Positions 49,004 to 57,696 of a DNA stretch of 57,809 bases are shown here, piece by piece. A model generated the notes under the pieces. The model made no database searches. It had not been told where the DNA came from and saw only the letters and a list, made by a program, of their open reading frames with translations. Source of the DNA: an uncultured Prevotella sp. (GTDB taxonomy: Bacteria > Bacteroidota > Bacteroidia > Bacteroidales > Bacteroidaceae); assembly GCA_900543975.1 (NCBI GenBank), contig UQTI01000009.1, positions 1 through 57,809 of the forward strand, given 5' to 3'. How positions within the stretch are numbered: the first letter of the stretch is position 1; the number at the start of each line of letters is the position of its first letter. Position numbers and translations under genes: made by a program.

Positions 49004-50059
49004 ATGACAGCACAACAATACACCGGCGAGGCCGTCAGTCTGCTCTCGCATCTCATTGCCACCCCATCGGTGAGCCGCGACGAGCGCCGCGCCGCCGACA
49101 TCATGGAAGAAGAGCTCACCCGCTGCGGCTTCACGCCCCACCGCGAGGCCAACAACGTGTGGGCCATTGGCCCCTGCCAGCGTGAGGACCGTCCCACGTT
49201 GCTCCTCAACGCCCACATTGATACCGTGAAGCCTGTGGCGAGCTACACGCGCAACCCCTATGAGCCGTCGCTCGAAGACGGCACGCTCTACGGTCTGGGC
49301 AGCAACGACTGTGGCGGCGGACTGGTGTCGCTCCTTCAGGTCTTCCGCGAGCTGTCGGCCAGCGAACGGTGTCCTTACAACCTCGTCTATCTGGCTTCGG
49401 CAGAGGAAGAGGTTTCGGGCAAGGACGGCATAAGCAGGGCGTTGCCCCTGTTGCCGCATGTCGATGTGGCCATTGTGGGTGAACCCACCGGCATGCAGCC
49501 CGCTGTGGCGGAGAAGGGACTGATGGTTGTCGACATCACAGCCCACGGAAAGAGCGGACACGCCGCGCGCAACGAGGGCGTGAACGCCATCTACGAGGCG
49601 TTGGACGACCTATGCTGGATCCGCTCCCACCGCTTCGACCGCGTGAGCCGGTTTCTTGGTCCCACCAAGATGCAAGCCACGGTCGTCAACGCCGGCACGC
49701 AGCACAACGTGGTGCCCGACGAGTGTAAGATTGTCGTCGACGTGCGCACCAATGAGCTTTACACCAACGAGGAGGTGTTCGACATCATCAGCAGCCACTG
49801 CAAGAGCGAGTGTCGCGCCCGCTCCTTCCGTCTCCACTCCTCACGCATAGACCTCAACCACCCGTTGGTGGAGCGTTGTGTGGCGCTTGGCCTTCAGCCC
49901 TTTGGGTCGCCCACGCTCAGCGACCAGGCCCTCATGCCGTTTGCGTCGCTTAAGCTCGGCCCCGGCCAGTCGGCACGTTCCCATTCGGCCAACGAATATA
50001 TAAAGGTGAGCGAGATAGAACACGCCATCGGCCTCTATCTGCGGCTGTTAGAGCGTTAG
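49004..50059 (+). CDS. M20-family deacylase, ArgE-like (acetyl- or succinylornithine deacylase)
   Basis: A 351-residue zinc hydrolase. LLLNAHIDTVKPV (67-79) gives H71 and D73. GLGSNDCGGGLVSLL (97-111) has the bridging D102. ASAEEEVSGKDG (131-142) has the catalytic Glu and a metal Glu. EPTGMQPAVAEKGLMVVD and GHAARNEGVN belong to the dimerisation domain. The short length and the NDCGGGLVSLL motif resemble Bacteroidetes ArgE, which may act on N-acetyl or N-succinyl ornithine in arginine synthesis. No other arg genes are near, so the substrate is unsure. Confidence 0.87.
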   Translation: MTAQQYTGEAVSLLSHLIATPSVSRDERRAADIMEEELTRCGFTPHREANNVWAIGPCQREDRPTLLLNAHIDTVKPVASYTRNPYEPSLEDGTLYGLGSNDCGGGLVSLLQVFRELSASERCPYNLVYLASAEEEVSGKDGISRALPLLPHVDVAIVGEPTGMQPAVAEKGLMVVDITAHGKSGHAARNEGVNAIYEALDDLCWIRSHRFDRVSRFLGPTKMQATVVNAGTQHNVVPDECKIVVDVRTNELYTNEEVFDIISSHCKSECRARSFRLHSSRIDLNHPLVERCVALGLQPFGSPTLSDQALMPFASLKLGPGQSARSHSANEYIKVSEIEHAIGLYLRLLER

Positions 50060-50118
50060 CGCCCGTTCTGAACGCTATTTTGTTAATTTGTAAAAAAAAA
50101 TTAAACGGCAATTTATTT

Positions 50119-50147
50119 TGTGTTGTCTTTAAATTGCGTTACCTTTG
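50119..50147 (+). promoter_or_regulatory. Promoter of the acyl-CoA ligase gene
   Basis: TACCTTTG (50140-50147) with TTTTGTG about 18 bp upstream (50116-50122); the leader is about 20 nt. Confidence 0.65.
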
Positions 50148-50171
50148 CATAAATTATAAAATCCTATCATT

Positions 50172-51977
50172 ATGCAGACAAGATGTCATCTTTCCATACT
50201 CATTCACGAGCAGGCAAAGAAATACGGCGCCCGCGAGGCCATCTCTTTTCAGCACTTTGGCAGTGAGGTGTGGAAGACGGTCTCATGGAACCAGTTCTCG
50301 CTTAGAGTAAAGCAGGTGAGCAACGCCTTTCTTAACCTCGGCCTCAAGCCACAGGAGAAGATCGCCGTGTTCTCGCAGAATTGCATACAGTATCTCTACA
50401 CCGACTTTGGCGCTTACGGCGTGCGTGCGGTGTCGATACCTTTCTATGCCACCAGTAGCGAGCAGCAGATCCAATATATGATTAACGATGCCCAAGTCAA
50501 GTTTATCTTCGTGGGCGAGCAGGAGCAGTATGACAAGGCACACCGCATCTTCGCTTTGTGTCCGTCGCTTGAGCGCATAATCTATTTCGATTGCTCCATC
50601 CGCGTGAGTACCCACGACCCCCATGCCCTCTCGTTCGAAGAGTTCTTGAAGCTCGGCGAGAAGTTGCCGCGTCAGCCGGAGCTGGAGCAGCTGTGGGCAC
50701 AGGCAAGCTTCGACGACCTGTGCAACATTCTCTACACCAGCGGCACAACGGGCGACAGCAAGGGTGTCATGCTTACCTACGGTCAGTATCACGCCGCCCT
50801 GAAGGCCAACGACGAGGTGGTGCCCGTCTCTGAGGAAGACCGCGTAATAGACTTTCTGCCCTTCACCCACATCTTTGAGCGTGGATGGGCTTACCTGTGC
50901 ATAAGCGAGGGCTGCCACCTCATCGTCAACACCAACCCCCACGACATACAGAAGAACATGCGCGAGACGCACCCCACCTGCATGTGCTCGGTGCCACGAT
51001 TTTGGGAGAAGGTCTACCAGGCCGTCATGGATAAGATGGACCGCACCACGGGCGTGCAGCGTAAGCTGTTTGAGCATGCGCTGGCTGTGGGACGCAAATA
51101 TAACATCGAGTATCGTAGCCGCGGCAAGCGTCCGCCCCTCACGCTCGCGCTCGAATATAAGCTCATGGACAAGATGGTGCTCAGCCTTGTGCGCAAGCAG
51201 GTCGGTCTGGTCAAGCCCAACATCTTCCCCACGGCAGGCTCACGCGTGTCGCCCGAGGTTGAAGAGTTTATCCACTCGGTGGGCATAGATATGATTGTTG
51301 GCTACGGCTTGACAGAGAGCTTGGCCACCGTGAGCTGTGACCACAAGGGCGAGGCTTACACCATTGGCTCTGTGGGCTATCCTGTGAGCGGCATCGACCT
51401 TAAGATCTCTGAAGAGGGCGAGGTGCTGCTTAAGGGTCCGACCATCACGAAGGGCTATTATAACCGTCCCGAGGTCAACGCACAGGCGTTCACCGAGGAT
51501 GGCTATTTCCGCACAGGCGACGCCGGCTACCTGAAGAACGGCGAGCTGTTCCTCACCGAGCGCATAAAAGACCTGTTCAAGACCTCCAACGGCAAGTATA
51601 TTGCTCCGCAGCAAGTAGAGTCGTTGCTGCTCGTGGACAAATATATAGACCAGGTGGCTGTCATTGCCGACGACCGTAAGTTTGTGTCGGCTCTCATCGT
51701 GCCCGAGTTCCGCCTCATTGAGGAATTTGCGCGTCAGAACAACATCAAGTTTGAGACCCGTGAGGACCTGTGCGCCAACCGCCGCATCTACGATTTCCTT
51801 ATGGAACGCATAACGACATTGCAGCAGCAACTCGCGCCTTATGAGCAGGTCAAGCGCTTCACCCTTGTGCCTCACCACTTCTCTATGGAGAACGGTGAGC
51901 TGACCAACACGTTGAAGATAAGACGTCCGGTCATCTATAAAAACTATAAGGAGGAGATTGACAAGATGTATGAATAA
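50172..51977 (+). CDS. Long-chain fatty acid-CoA ligase (AMP-forming)
   Basis: A 601-residue member of the ANL superfamily, FadD/FACS-like, that activates fatty acids with ATP and CoA. The P-loop-like motif is YTSGTTGDSKG (188-198), GYGLTES (377-383) is the A5 motif, YFRTGDAGYLKNGELF (about 446-461) is the A7 motif, ERIKDLFKTSNGKYIAPQQV (about 465-484) is A8, and the acyl-adenylation lysine is in NTLKIRRPV near the C-terminus. Length and the FLPFTHIFERGWAYLCISEG block match the bacterial FadD-like group. Its job may be incorporation of exogenous fatty acids into membrane lipid, as full beta-oxidation is rare in such anaerobes. Confidence 0.93.
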   Translation: MQTRCHLSILIHEQAKKYGAREAISFQHFGSEVWKTVSWNQFSLRVKQVSNAFLNLGLKPQEKIAVFSQNCIQYLYTDFGAYGVRAVSIPFYATSSEQQIQYMINDAQVKFIFVGEQEQYDKAHRIFALCPSLERIIYFDCSIRVSTHDPHALSFEEFLKLGEKLPRQPELEQLWAQASFDDLCNILYTSGTTGDSKGVMLTYGQYHAALKANDEVVPVSEEDRVIDFLPFTHIFERGWAYLCISEGCHLIVNTNPHDIQKNMRETHPTCMCSVPRFWEKVYQAVMDKMDRTTGVQRKLFEHALAVGRKYNIEYRSRGKRPPLTLALEYKLMDKMVLSLVRKQVGLVKPNIFPTAGSRVSPEVEEFIHSVGIDMIVGYGLTESLATVSCDHKGEAYTIGSVGYPVSGIDLKISEEGEVLLKGPTITKGYYNRPEVNAQAFTEDGYFRTGDAGYLKNGELFLTERIKDLFKTSNGKYIAPQQVESLLLVDKYIDQVAVIADDRKFVSALIVPEFRLIEEFARQNNIKFETREDLCANRRIYDFLMERITTLQQQLAPYEQVKRFTLVPHHFSMENGELTNTLKIRRPVIYKNYKEEIDKMYE

Positions 51978-52245
51978 TTGCGCTGCGCAATTTTGAATTT
52001 TGAGTTTTGAATTTTGAATTATCGGCTTTGCCGATTATGAATTGTTGATTTTTGAATTGATGATTCATAAGAGAAAAGCCAAGGTAAAAAAGCCAAGGTA
52101 AAAAAGCCAAGGTCAAAAACCAAGGTCAAAAACCAAGGTCAAAAACAAAAAACATGTCAAAAATCAAAATTCAAAAATCAAAATTCAAAATTGCGGCACA
52201 GCCGCAACAATTCAAAATTCAAAATTCAAAAATCAAAATTCAAAA
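51978..52245. repeat. Fold-back repeat region with CAAAATTCAAAA arms, hairpins and a 14-bp tandem core
   Basis: A left arm of TTTTGAATTTTGA units (about 51994-52060) opposes a right arm of TCAAAATTCAAAA units (52155-52243). Between them AAAAGCCAAGGTA occurs about three times, then AAAACCAAGGTC. Three short palindromes are embedded: AATTGCGC-T-GCGCAATT, ATCGGC-TTT-GCCGAT and TTGCGGC-ACA-GCCGCAA. No gene is visible; it abuts the prfB start. Confidence 0.85.
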
Positions 52246-53373
52246 ATGATAACCGCTGATCAGTTAAAAGACGTAGTGGAGCGTGCTGAGGCTCTGCACC
52301 ACTACCTCAACATAGACCAGAAACAGGTGGAGTTTGAAGAAGAACAGCTCCGCACACAGGCTCCCGACTTCTGGGAGGATGTGGACCGCGCCCAGGCACA
52401 GATGAAAAAGGTGAAGGGCATAGAAAAATGGATCTTAGGATATAAAGACGTGAAACAGAAGGTCGATGAGCTTCAGCTCGCCTTCGATTTCTATAAAGAT
52501 GAGCTTGTGACAGAGGAAGAGGTCGACGCCGACTATGCCAACGCCATAAAAGCCATTGAGAACTTGGAACTTATGAACATGCTGCGCCAGAAGGAGGACC
52601 CGATGGACTGTGTGATGAAGATCAACTCGGGTGCCGGCGGTACCGAGAGCCAAGACTGGGCGTCGATGCTCATGCGCATGTACATGCGCTGGTGTGAGGC
52701 ACATGGCCACAAGGTGACGATCAGTAACCTTCAGGAAGGCGATGAGGCAGGCATAAAGAGCGTGACGATGGAGATTGAAGGCGGCGAATATGCCTACGGC
52801 TTCTTGAAGAGCGAGAACGGCGTGCACCGTCTGGTTCGCGTGTCGCCTTTCAACGCACAGGGCAAGCGCATGACGAGCTTCGCCAGCGTGTTCGTGACGC
52901 CTCTTGTCGACGACACCATAGAGGTGTTTGTGGACCCCGCCAAGCTGTCATGGGACACCTTCCGCTCTGGCGGTGCCGGTGGACAGAACGTGAACAAGGT
53001 AGAGTCGGGCGTGCGTCTGCGCTATTGGTACACCGACCCCGACACGGGCGAGGAAGAAGAGATCCTTATCGAGAACACCGAGACGCGTGACCAGCCCAAG
53101 AACCGCGCCAAGGCCATGCTCTTGCTCAAGAGTCAGCTCTACGACCGCGCCATGAAGAAACGTCTGGAGGCACAGGCCAAGATTGAGGCAGGAAAGAAGA
53201 AGATCGAGTGGGGTAGCCAGATACGCAGCTATGTGTTCGACGACCGCCGTGTCAAGGACCACCGCACCAACTATCAGACCACCGATGTGGATGGCGTGAT
53301 GGACGGCAAGATCGACGAGTTTATCAAGGCCTACCTCATGGAGTTTCCTGTCAACGATGACGAGAACAATTAA
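52246..53373 (+). CDS. prfB: Peptide chain release factor 2
   Basis: RF2 ends translation at UGA and UAA codons. The 375-residue product has the SPF tripeptide (200-202) that reads the stop codon and GGQ (245-247, SGGAGGQNVNKVESG) that triggers peptide release. Domain 1 (WEDVDRAQAQMKKVKGIEKW) is normal. The +1 programmed frameshift found in many bacterial prfB genes near codon 25 is absent: YLNIDQKQVEF is read straight through, without an internal TGA or the usual CTT-TGA slip site. The start codon is one base past the fold-back repeat, so the leader is unusual and it may be transcribed through the repeat. Confidence 0.96.
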   Translation: MITADQLKDVVERAEALHHYLNIDQKQVEFEEEQLRTQAPDFWEDVDRAQAQMKKVKGIEKWILGYKDVKQKVDELQLAFDFYKDELVTEEEVDADYANAIKAIENLELMNMLRQKEDPMDCVMKINSGAGGTESQDWASMLMRMYMRWCEAHGHKVTISNLQEGDEAGIKSVTMEIEGGEYAYGFLKSENGVHRLVRVSPFNAQGKRMTSFASVFVTPLVDDTIEVFVDPAKLSWDTFRSGGAGGQNVNKVESGVRLRYWYTDPDTGEEEEILIENTETRDQPKNRAKAMLLLKSQLYDRAMKKRLEAQAKIEAGKKKIEWGSQIRSYVFDDRRVKDHRTNYQTTDVDGVMDGKIDEFIKAYLMEFPVNDDENN

Positions 53374-53490
53374 AAATGATGAAGCTATAGTGTGTCGCCG
53401 ACATGTTGACCGCTCATTGGTCAGCATGCCAGCCCATGCTTAACCTCAATAACTAACTTTTATAAATTTACAACAAAAACCATTAATGCT

Positions 53491-53628
53491 ATGAGCCAGA
53501 AAAGTAAGATAAGCCGTGCACGTCGCGATGCAAAGCAGGAAGAAGAAGGAAAGAATGTAGTGAAATGGATTTTCATCTCTTTGATTGTCCTTGCTGTCAT
53601 TTATGCCGTTTACATCTCTTTAATCTAA
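53491..53628 (+). CDS. Small single-span membrane protein, 45 residues
   Basis: A short gene with a charged start (MSQKSKISRARRDAKQEEEG, 1-20) and one hydrophobic helix (about 25-44, KWIFISLIVLAVIYAVYISL). The reading frame, an ATG with an A-rich leader, and the positive-inside topology support a real protein. I do not recognise the family. It lies between prfB and the CYTH gene on the same strand, with 117-bp and 89-bp gaps. Confidence 0.65.
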   Translation: MSQKSKISRARRDAKQEEEGKNVVKWIFISLIVLAVIYAVYISLI

Positions 53629-53717
53629 AGAGCTTCTTTTTGACGGCTCTTTCGTGGACAGCGAAGCGGCAATGCCTTTCGTGGGCGTGTTAAACAACAA
53701 ACAAGAAATAAACAAAG

Positions 53718-54218
53718 ATGAGTGGACTTGAGATAGAACGCAAATTTTTGGTTAAGAAAGGCGGTGCGTACAAACGTGCCGCCTTTTCAAGTAGCAGAAT
53801 AAAGCAGGGTTACATTCCTGCCGACGGAGCAACCGTGCGCATAAGGGTGCGCGACGACAAGGCCTATCTCACGATAAAGGCACGTTCCGTGAACGGGGGG
53901 ATGACCCGCTACGAGTTTGAGAAGGAGATAACGCTCGACGAGGCCGACAACCTCTTGAAGCTGTGCCGCGGTGGCTTTATCGACAAGTGCCGCTGGCTGG
54001 TGAAGAGCGGCGACCACACTTTCGAGGTGGACGAGTTTTTCGGCGACAACGAGGGGCTGGTCATGGCCGAGGTGGAGCTGGGCAGCGAGGATGAGGCTTA
54101 TGTCAAACCCGAGTTTATTGGCCTTGAGGTCACGGGCGACAAGCGTTTCTACAACTCTCACATGCTCGCTAACCCCTTCTGCAAGTGGCGAGACACTTTG
54201 CCAGAAGAATACCGGTAA
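53718..54218 (+). CDS. CYTH-domain protein (triphosphate tunnel metalloenzyme family)
   Basis: A 166-residue protein with the eight-stranded tunnel of the CYTH group. EIERKFLV (5-12) is the diagnostic ExExK motif; RIRVRDDKAYLTIKAR (about 41-56) and EFEKEITLDEA supply phosphate-binding Arg/Lys and metal-binding Glu residues; FEVDEFFG and MAEVELGSEDEA complete the set. Bacterial members are tripolyphosphatases or of unknown use; adenylate cyclase activity is rare. The 3' end overlaps the convergent VanZ-like gene by 50 bp. Confidence 0.9.
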   Translation: MSGLEIERKFLVKKGGAYKRAAFSSSRIKQGYIPADGATVRIRVRDDKAYLTIKARSVNGGMTRYEFEKEITLDEADNLLKLCRGGFIDKCRWLVKSGDHTFEVDEFFGDNEGLVMAEVELGSEDEAYVKPEFIGLEVTGDKRFYNSHMLANPFCKWRDTLPEEYR

Positions 54219-54621
54219 CAACGCCAATGGTGGCACCTGTTGTGTTGGCGGCAAAGTCGAGCCAGTCGCCGCTGCGCCGCCCACCCGTGCAGGTGGCCTG
54301 CAAAATTTCTATCAAACCGCTCATGAGCACAGGCAGCAGCCAGCTGTAGAAAAGCAGCCGGCGCATGCTCTTGGGCTTGTCGTGGCCTGGTTTTTCAATG
54401 TCGCGCCCTTTGCTTTTAATGTCGTGCCTTCTGTTCTCGATAAAGATGATGGCGCATGTTGAGCCATACATCACCAGGTGGGTCCACTTGTCCATGAACG
54501 CAACGTTGTCGAGCGGTGTCTCGGGAACGTTCATGAAACAAGCAATCCAGATGGCTGCTATGAAGAGGCATGAAAGAGGGTAAAACCGTAACAATCTAAA
54601 CAATTGGAATGATTTTTTCAT
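54169..54621 (-). CDS. VanZ-like membrane protein
   Basis: A 150-residue protein with four hydrophobic segments. FMDKWTHLVMYGSTCAIIF (42-60) has the family Asp, Lys and His, and LIEILQATCTGGRRSGDWLD (103-122) is the classic VanZ end motif (E-x-x-Q, then R-x-x-x-x-D). Function is unknown in most bacteria; VanZ itself gives low-level teicoplanin resistance. I start at ATG 54621 (MKKSFQLFRLLRFY); longer frames cross the promoter region. It overlaps the CYTH gene tail-to-tail by 50 bp. Confidence 0.86.
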   Translation of the reverse strand: MKKSFQLFRLLRFYPLSCLFIAAIWIACFMNVPETPLDNVAFMDKWTHLVMYGSTCAIIFIENRRHDIKSKGRDIEKPGHDKPKSMRRLLFYSWLLPVLMSGLIEILQATCTGGRRSGDWLDFAANTTGATIGVVTGILLAKCLATCRRG

Positions 54622-54641
54622 TTTTACTTTTAATTTTGATG

Positions 54642-54670
54642 CAAAAGTAGATATATTTTTTATAATTTTG
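54642..54670. promoter_or_regulatory. Divergent promoters of the VanZ-like and first NSS genes
   Basis: TACTTTTG on minus (plus 54642-54649) and TAATTTTG on plus (54663-54670) are 13 bp apart, so RNA polymerase binding at one may affect the other. Confidence 0.6.
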
Positions 54671-54729
54671 CATTTTTGAAAGCAAAATTGCAAACGTAAA
54701 AGAAAATTCTTGACATAAAAGGTTAAAAA

Positions 54730-56088
54730 ATGAAAGAAGAAAGAGCCAATTTTGGAAGTAAACTGGGTGTGATTCTCGCTACGGCAGGATCGGCTGTGGG
54801 CCTGGGCAACGTGTGGCGTTTCCCCTACATGACGGGCCAGAACGGCGGTGCCGCTTTTATCCTTATATATATAGGCTGTGTCTTGCTGCTCGGCATTCCC
54901 TGCATGGTGAGCGAGTTCATCATTGGTCGTCACGGCGCTTCAAACACGGCACGCGCCTACAGCAAGCTGTCGGGCGGCAAGCCATGGAAGCTGGTCGGCT
55001 ACCTCGGCGTGCTCACGGGCTTCCTCATCACGGGCTATTATGCTGTGGTGTCGGGCTGGTGCTTGCAGTATATCCTTGCATCGGTGACAGGTAGCCTGAA
55101 GGGTGACCCGCAATATATCCAACATTATTTTGTCGAGTTCTCGCAGTCGCCTGTGAGCCCTGTGTTGTGGACGGTCGCCATCATTGCGCTCACCCACATG
55201 GTCATCATCCACGGTGTGCGTGGCGGCATAGAGAAGGCATCGAAGATGTTCATGCCCACGCTCTTCGTGCTGCTGCTTGTGGTTGTGGCGGCGTCGTGTC
55301 TGTTGCCTGGTGCCGGTAAAGGTGTGAAGTATCTGTTTTACCCCGACTTCTCCGTCCTTAACAAGGATGTGTTGCTCAACGCCTTGGGACAGTCGTTCTA
55401 CTCGCTGAGCATAGGCATGGGCTGCATCTGCACCTACGCCTCTTATTTCAGCCGACAGACCAATCTCGTGCGCTCGGCGATGCAGATATCGGTTATTGAC
55501 AGTCTTATAGCTGTGCTTGCCGGACTGATGATCTTCCCTGCTGCCTTTGCCGTGGGTGTCAGTCCTGACAGCGGCCCCTCGCTCATCTTCATAACCCTGC
55601 CCAACGTGTTTCAGGCAGCGTTTGGAGGCATGCCCGTCGTGGGATGGCTGGTGTCGCTGATGTTCTATTCCCTGCTCACGCTGGCCGCCATCACCTCGCT
55701 CATCTCGCTGCATGAGGTGAGCACCGCCTTCTTCTTTGAGGAGCTGAAGATCTCGCGTAAGGCGGGAGCACTCATCGTCACCGTGTCGTGCAGCGTTATA
55801 GGTGCGCTCTGCTCGCTGTCGTTAGGTGCTGTGCCTGGGTTGAGCATCTGTGGAAAGGATCTCTTCGATGTGTTCGACTTTGTGACGGGACAGATTATGT
55901 TGCCCATTGGCGGCTTTCTCACCTGTCTCTTCATCGGCTGGTATGTGCCCAAGAACATTGTGCGTGACGAGTTTACCAACTGGGGAACGGTTAGTCGCAG
56001 CCTTTTCGGCATCTTCCTCTTCCTTGTGAGGTTCGTGTGCCCGGTGTGCATTCTCCTGATCTTCTTGCACCAGATGGGAGCGGTTTAA
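54730..56088 (+). CDS. Sodium-dependent transporter, NSS/SLC6 family, copy 1
   Basis: A 452-residue LeuT-fold symporter that imports an amino acid or similar solute with sodium. GVILATAGSAVGLGNVWRFP (13-32) is the unwound TM1 that forms the sodium and substrate sites; MTGQNGGAAFILIYIGCVLL continues to TM2, and GISYASYFSR-like CTYASYFSRQTNLVRSA is TM6-7. About 12 hydrophobic helices. Bacterial relatives include TnaT/MhsT; the substrate cannot be named. It is followed by an almost identical-architecture paralog after a repeat-filled gap. Confidence 0.91.
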   Translation: MKEERANFGSKLGVILATAGSAVGLGNVWRFPYMTGQNGGAAFILIYIGCVLLLGIPCMVSEFIIGRHGASNTARAYSKLSGGKPWKLVGYLGVLTGFLITGYYAVVSGWCLQYILASVTGSLKGDPQYIQHYFVEFSQSPVSPVLWTVAIIALTHMVIIHGVRGGIEKASKMFMPTLFVLLLVVVAASCLLPGAGKGVKYLFYPDFSVLNKDVLLNALGQSFYSLSIGMGCICTYASYFSRQTNLVRSAMQISVIDSLIAVLAGLMIFPAAFAVGVSPDSGPSLIFITLPNVFQAAFGGMPVVGWLVSLMFYSLLTLAAITSLISLHEVSTAFFFEELKISRKAGALIVTVSCSVIGALCSLSLGAVPGLSICGKDLFDVFDFVTGQIMLPIGGFLTCLFIGWYVPKNIVRDEFTNWGTVSRSLFGIFLFLVRFVCPVCILLIFLHQMGAV

Positions 56089-56325
56089 AAGGCTGCCGCC
56101 TTTTAATGGTAAAGTGAAGAGTGAAGAATTCAATAGCCTCTTTTAAGTGAAGAACGAAGAGTGATGAGTGAAGAATTCAATAGCCTTTTAAAAAAGGGAA
56201 AATCAAAATTCGAAAATTCAAAATCGGCTGAAAGCCGATAATTCAAAATTCAAAACTCAAAATTCAAAATTCAACATTGCGCCTTCGGCGCGGGGGTGGG
56301 GCTGTTGTTAGTGCTTGATTTTTTT
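56089..56325. repeat. Mixed repeat region: GTGAAGAATTCAATAGCC units, CAAAATTC units, hairpins
   Basis: It begins AAGGCTGCCGCCTTTTAA (as at 15333), then two GTGAAGAATTCAATAGCC units, then CAAAATTCAAAA units enclosing ATCGGCT-GAA-AGCCGAT. It ends with TTGCGCC-TTC-GGCGCGG and GGGGTGGGGCT, a truncated hairpin repeat like those at 15.6 and 44.5 kb. No gene. Confidence 0.85.
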
Positions 56326-56334
56326 ATATACGAT

Positions 56335-57696
56335 ATGACAAAAACAGAAAGAGGAAGTTTTGGAACAAAGATAGGTGTGATATTGGCTACGGCAGGATCG
56401 GCTGTGGGATTAGGCAACATCTGGCGCTTTCCTTACCTTACGGGCAAGGATGGCGGCGCTGCCTTTATCCTTATCTATGTGCTGTTCGTCTTCGCACTCG
56501 GCATTCCCGGCATGATCTGCGAGTTTGTTGTTGGCCGTCATGGCGGCTCCAACGCGGCACGCGCCTATTTCAAACTGTCTGGCGGCAAGGCGTGGTGGAT
56601 AGTGGGTGCCATGGGCATGCTCACATCAACCATAATTCTTGGCTTCTATGCCGTGGTGGCGGGATGGTGCCTGCAATATCTGTATGCCTCGATAGCAGGA
56701 CAGCTGATGGGCGACGAGCAATATGTGATGACCTATTTCCAGGAGTTCAGCACCAATCCCGTGAAGCCCGTCATCTGCACCTTGGCGTTCCTGCTGCTCA
56801 CCCACTCGGTGGTGGTGCATGGTGTGCGCAACGGCATAGAGAAGGTGTCGAACCTGCTCATGCCCACGCTCTTCGTGTTGCTCATCGTCATCGCGGTGGC
56901 TTCTTGTCTGCTGCCCGGCGCCGATGCGGGCATAAAGTTCCTATTTCATCCCGACTTCAGTAAGATCAACAAAGACACCCTGCTCGACGCTCTCGGTCAG
57001 GCTTTCTTCTCGCTCTCGCTCGGCACCTCATGCCTCTGCACCTACGCCTCTTATTTCAGTCGTCAGACCAATCTGGCGAAGTCGGCCGTGCAGATTGCCG
57101 TTATCGACACCTGCATCGCCATCCTTGCCGGACTGATGATTTTTCCCGCCGCCTTCTCCGTGGGCGTTAGTCCTGACAGCGGCCCCTCGCTCGTGTTCAT
57201 AACCCTGCCCAACGTGTTTAACCAGGCGTTCGCCTCCATGCCCGCCGTGGGTTACGTCATGTCGCTGCTCTTCTATGCTCTCCTGGCGTTGGCGGCTCTC
57301 ACGTCGACCATCTCCATGCACGAGATTGGCACCTCTCTGCTCTATGAGGAGCTGCACATCACGCGCAAGAGTGGGGCGTGGATACAGACGGGTGTGTGCG
57401 CCGTCATTGGCGTGCTTTGTACGCTGTCGTGTGGCGCTGTCGACTGGCTCTCGTTCGCTGGCAAGTCGTTTCTCGACTGGTGCGACTATGTGACGGGTCA
57501 GATGCTCATGCCCATCGGTGCCATGCTCGCCTGCCTCTTTATCGGATGGTTCGCCCCTCGTAAGGTCGTTCACGACGAGTTCACCAACCACGGCACGCTG
57601 CGCTCCACGTTCTACGGCATCTTCCTCTTCTGCGTGAGGTTTATATGCCCCGTGTGCATCGTTATAATTTTCCTTCACCAGTTTGGAATAATTTAA
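56335..57696 (+). CDS. Sodium-dependent transporter, NSS/SLC6 family, copy 2
   Basis: A 453-residue paralog of the preceding gene with the same order of motifs: GVILATAGSAVGLGNIWRFP (13-32), LTGKDGGAAFILIYVLF, GVRNGIEKVSNLLMPTLF, CTYASYFSRQTNLAKSA, SVGVSPDSGPSLVFITLPNV and an ending FICPVCIVIIFLHQFGII. Differences are spread evenly, so the duplication is old, though the proteins stay similar enough that they may share substrate type. ATG 56335 is preferred; the upstream open frame is repeat DNA. No promoter box was found in the repeat spacer, so it may be co-transcribed with copy 1. Confidence 0.91.
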   Translation: MTKTERGSFGTKIGVILATAGSAVGLGNIWRFPYLTGKDGGAAFILIYVLFVFALGIPGMICEFVVGRHGGSNAARAYFKLSGGKAWWIVGAMGMLTSTIILGFYAVVAGWCLQYLYASIAGQLMGDEQYVMTYFQEFSTNPVKPVICTLAFLLLTHSVVVHGVRNGIEKVSNLLMPTLFVLLIVIAVASCLLPGADAGIKFLFHPDFSKINKDTLLDALGQAFFSLSLGTSCLCTYASYFSRQTNLAKSAVQIAVIDTCIAILAGLMIFPAAFSVGVSPDSGPSLVFITLPNVFNQAFASMPAVGYVMSLLFYALLALAALTSTISMHEIGTSLLYEELHITRKSGAWIQTGVCAVIGVLCTLSCGAVDWLSFAGKSFLDWCDYVTGQMLMPIGAMLACLFIGWFAPRKVVHDEFTNHGTLRSTFYGIFLFCVRFICPVCIVIIFLHQFGII

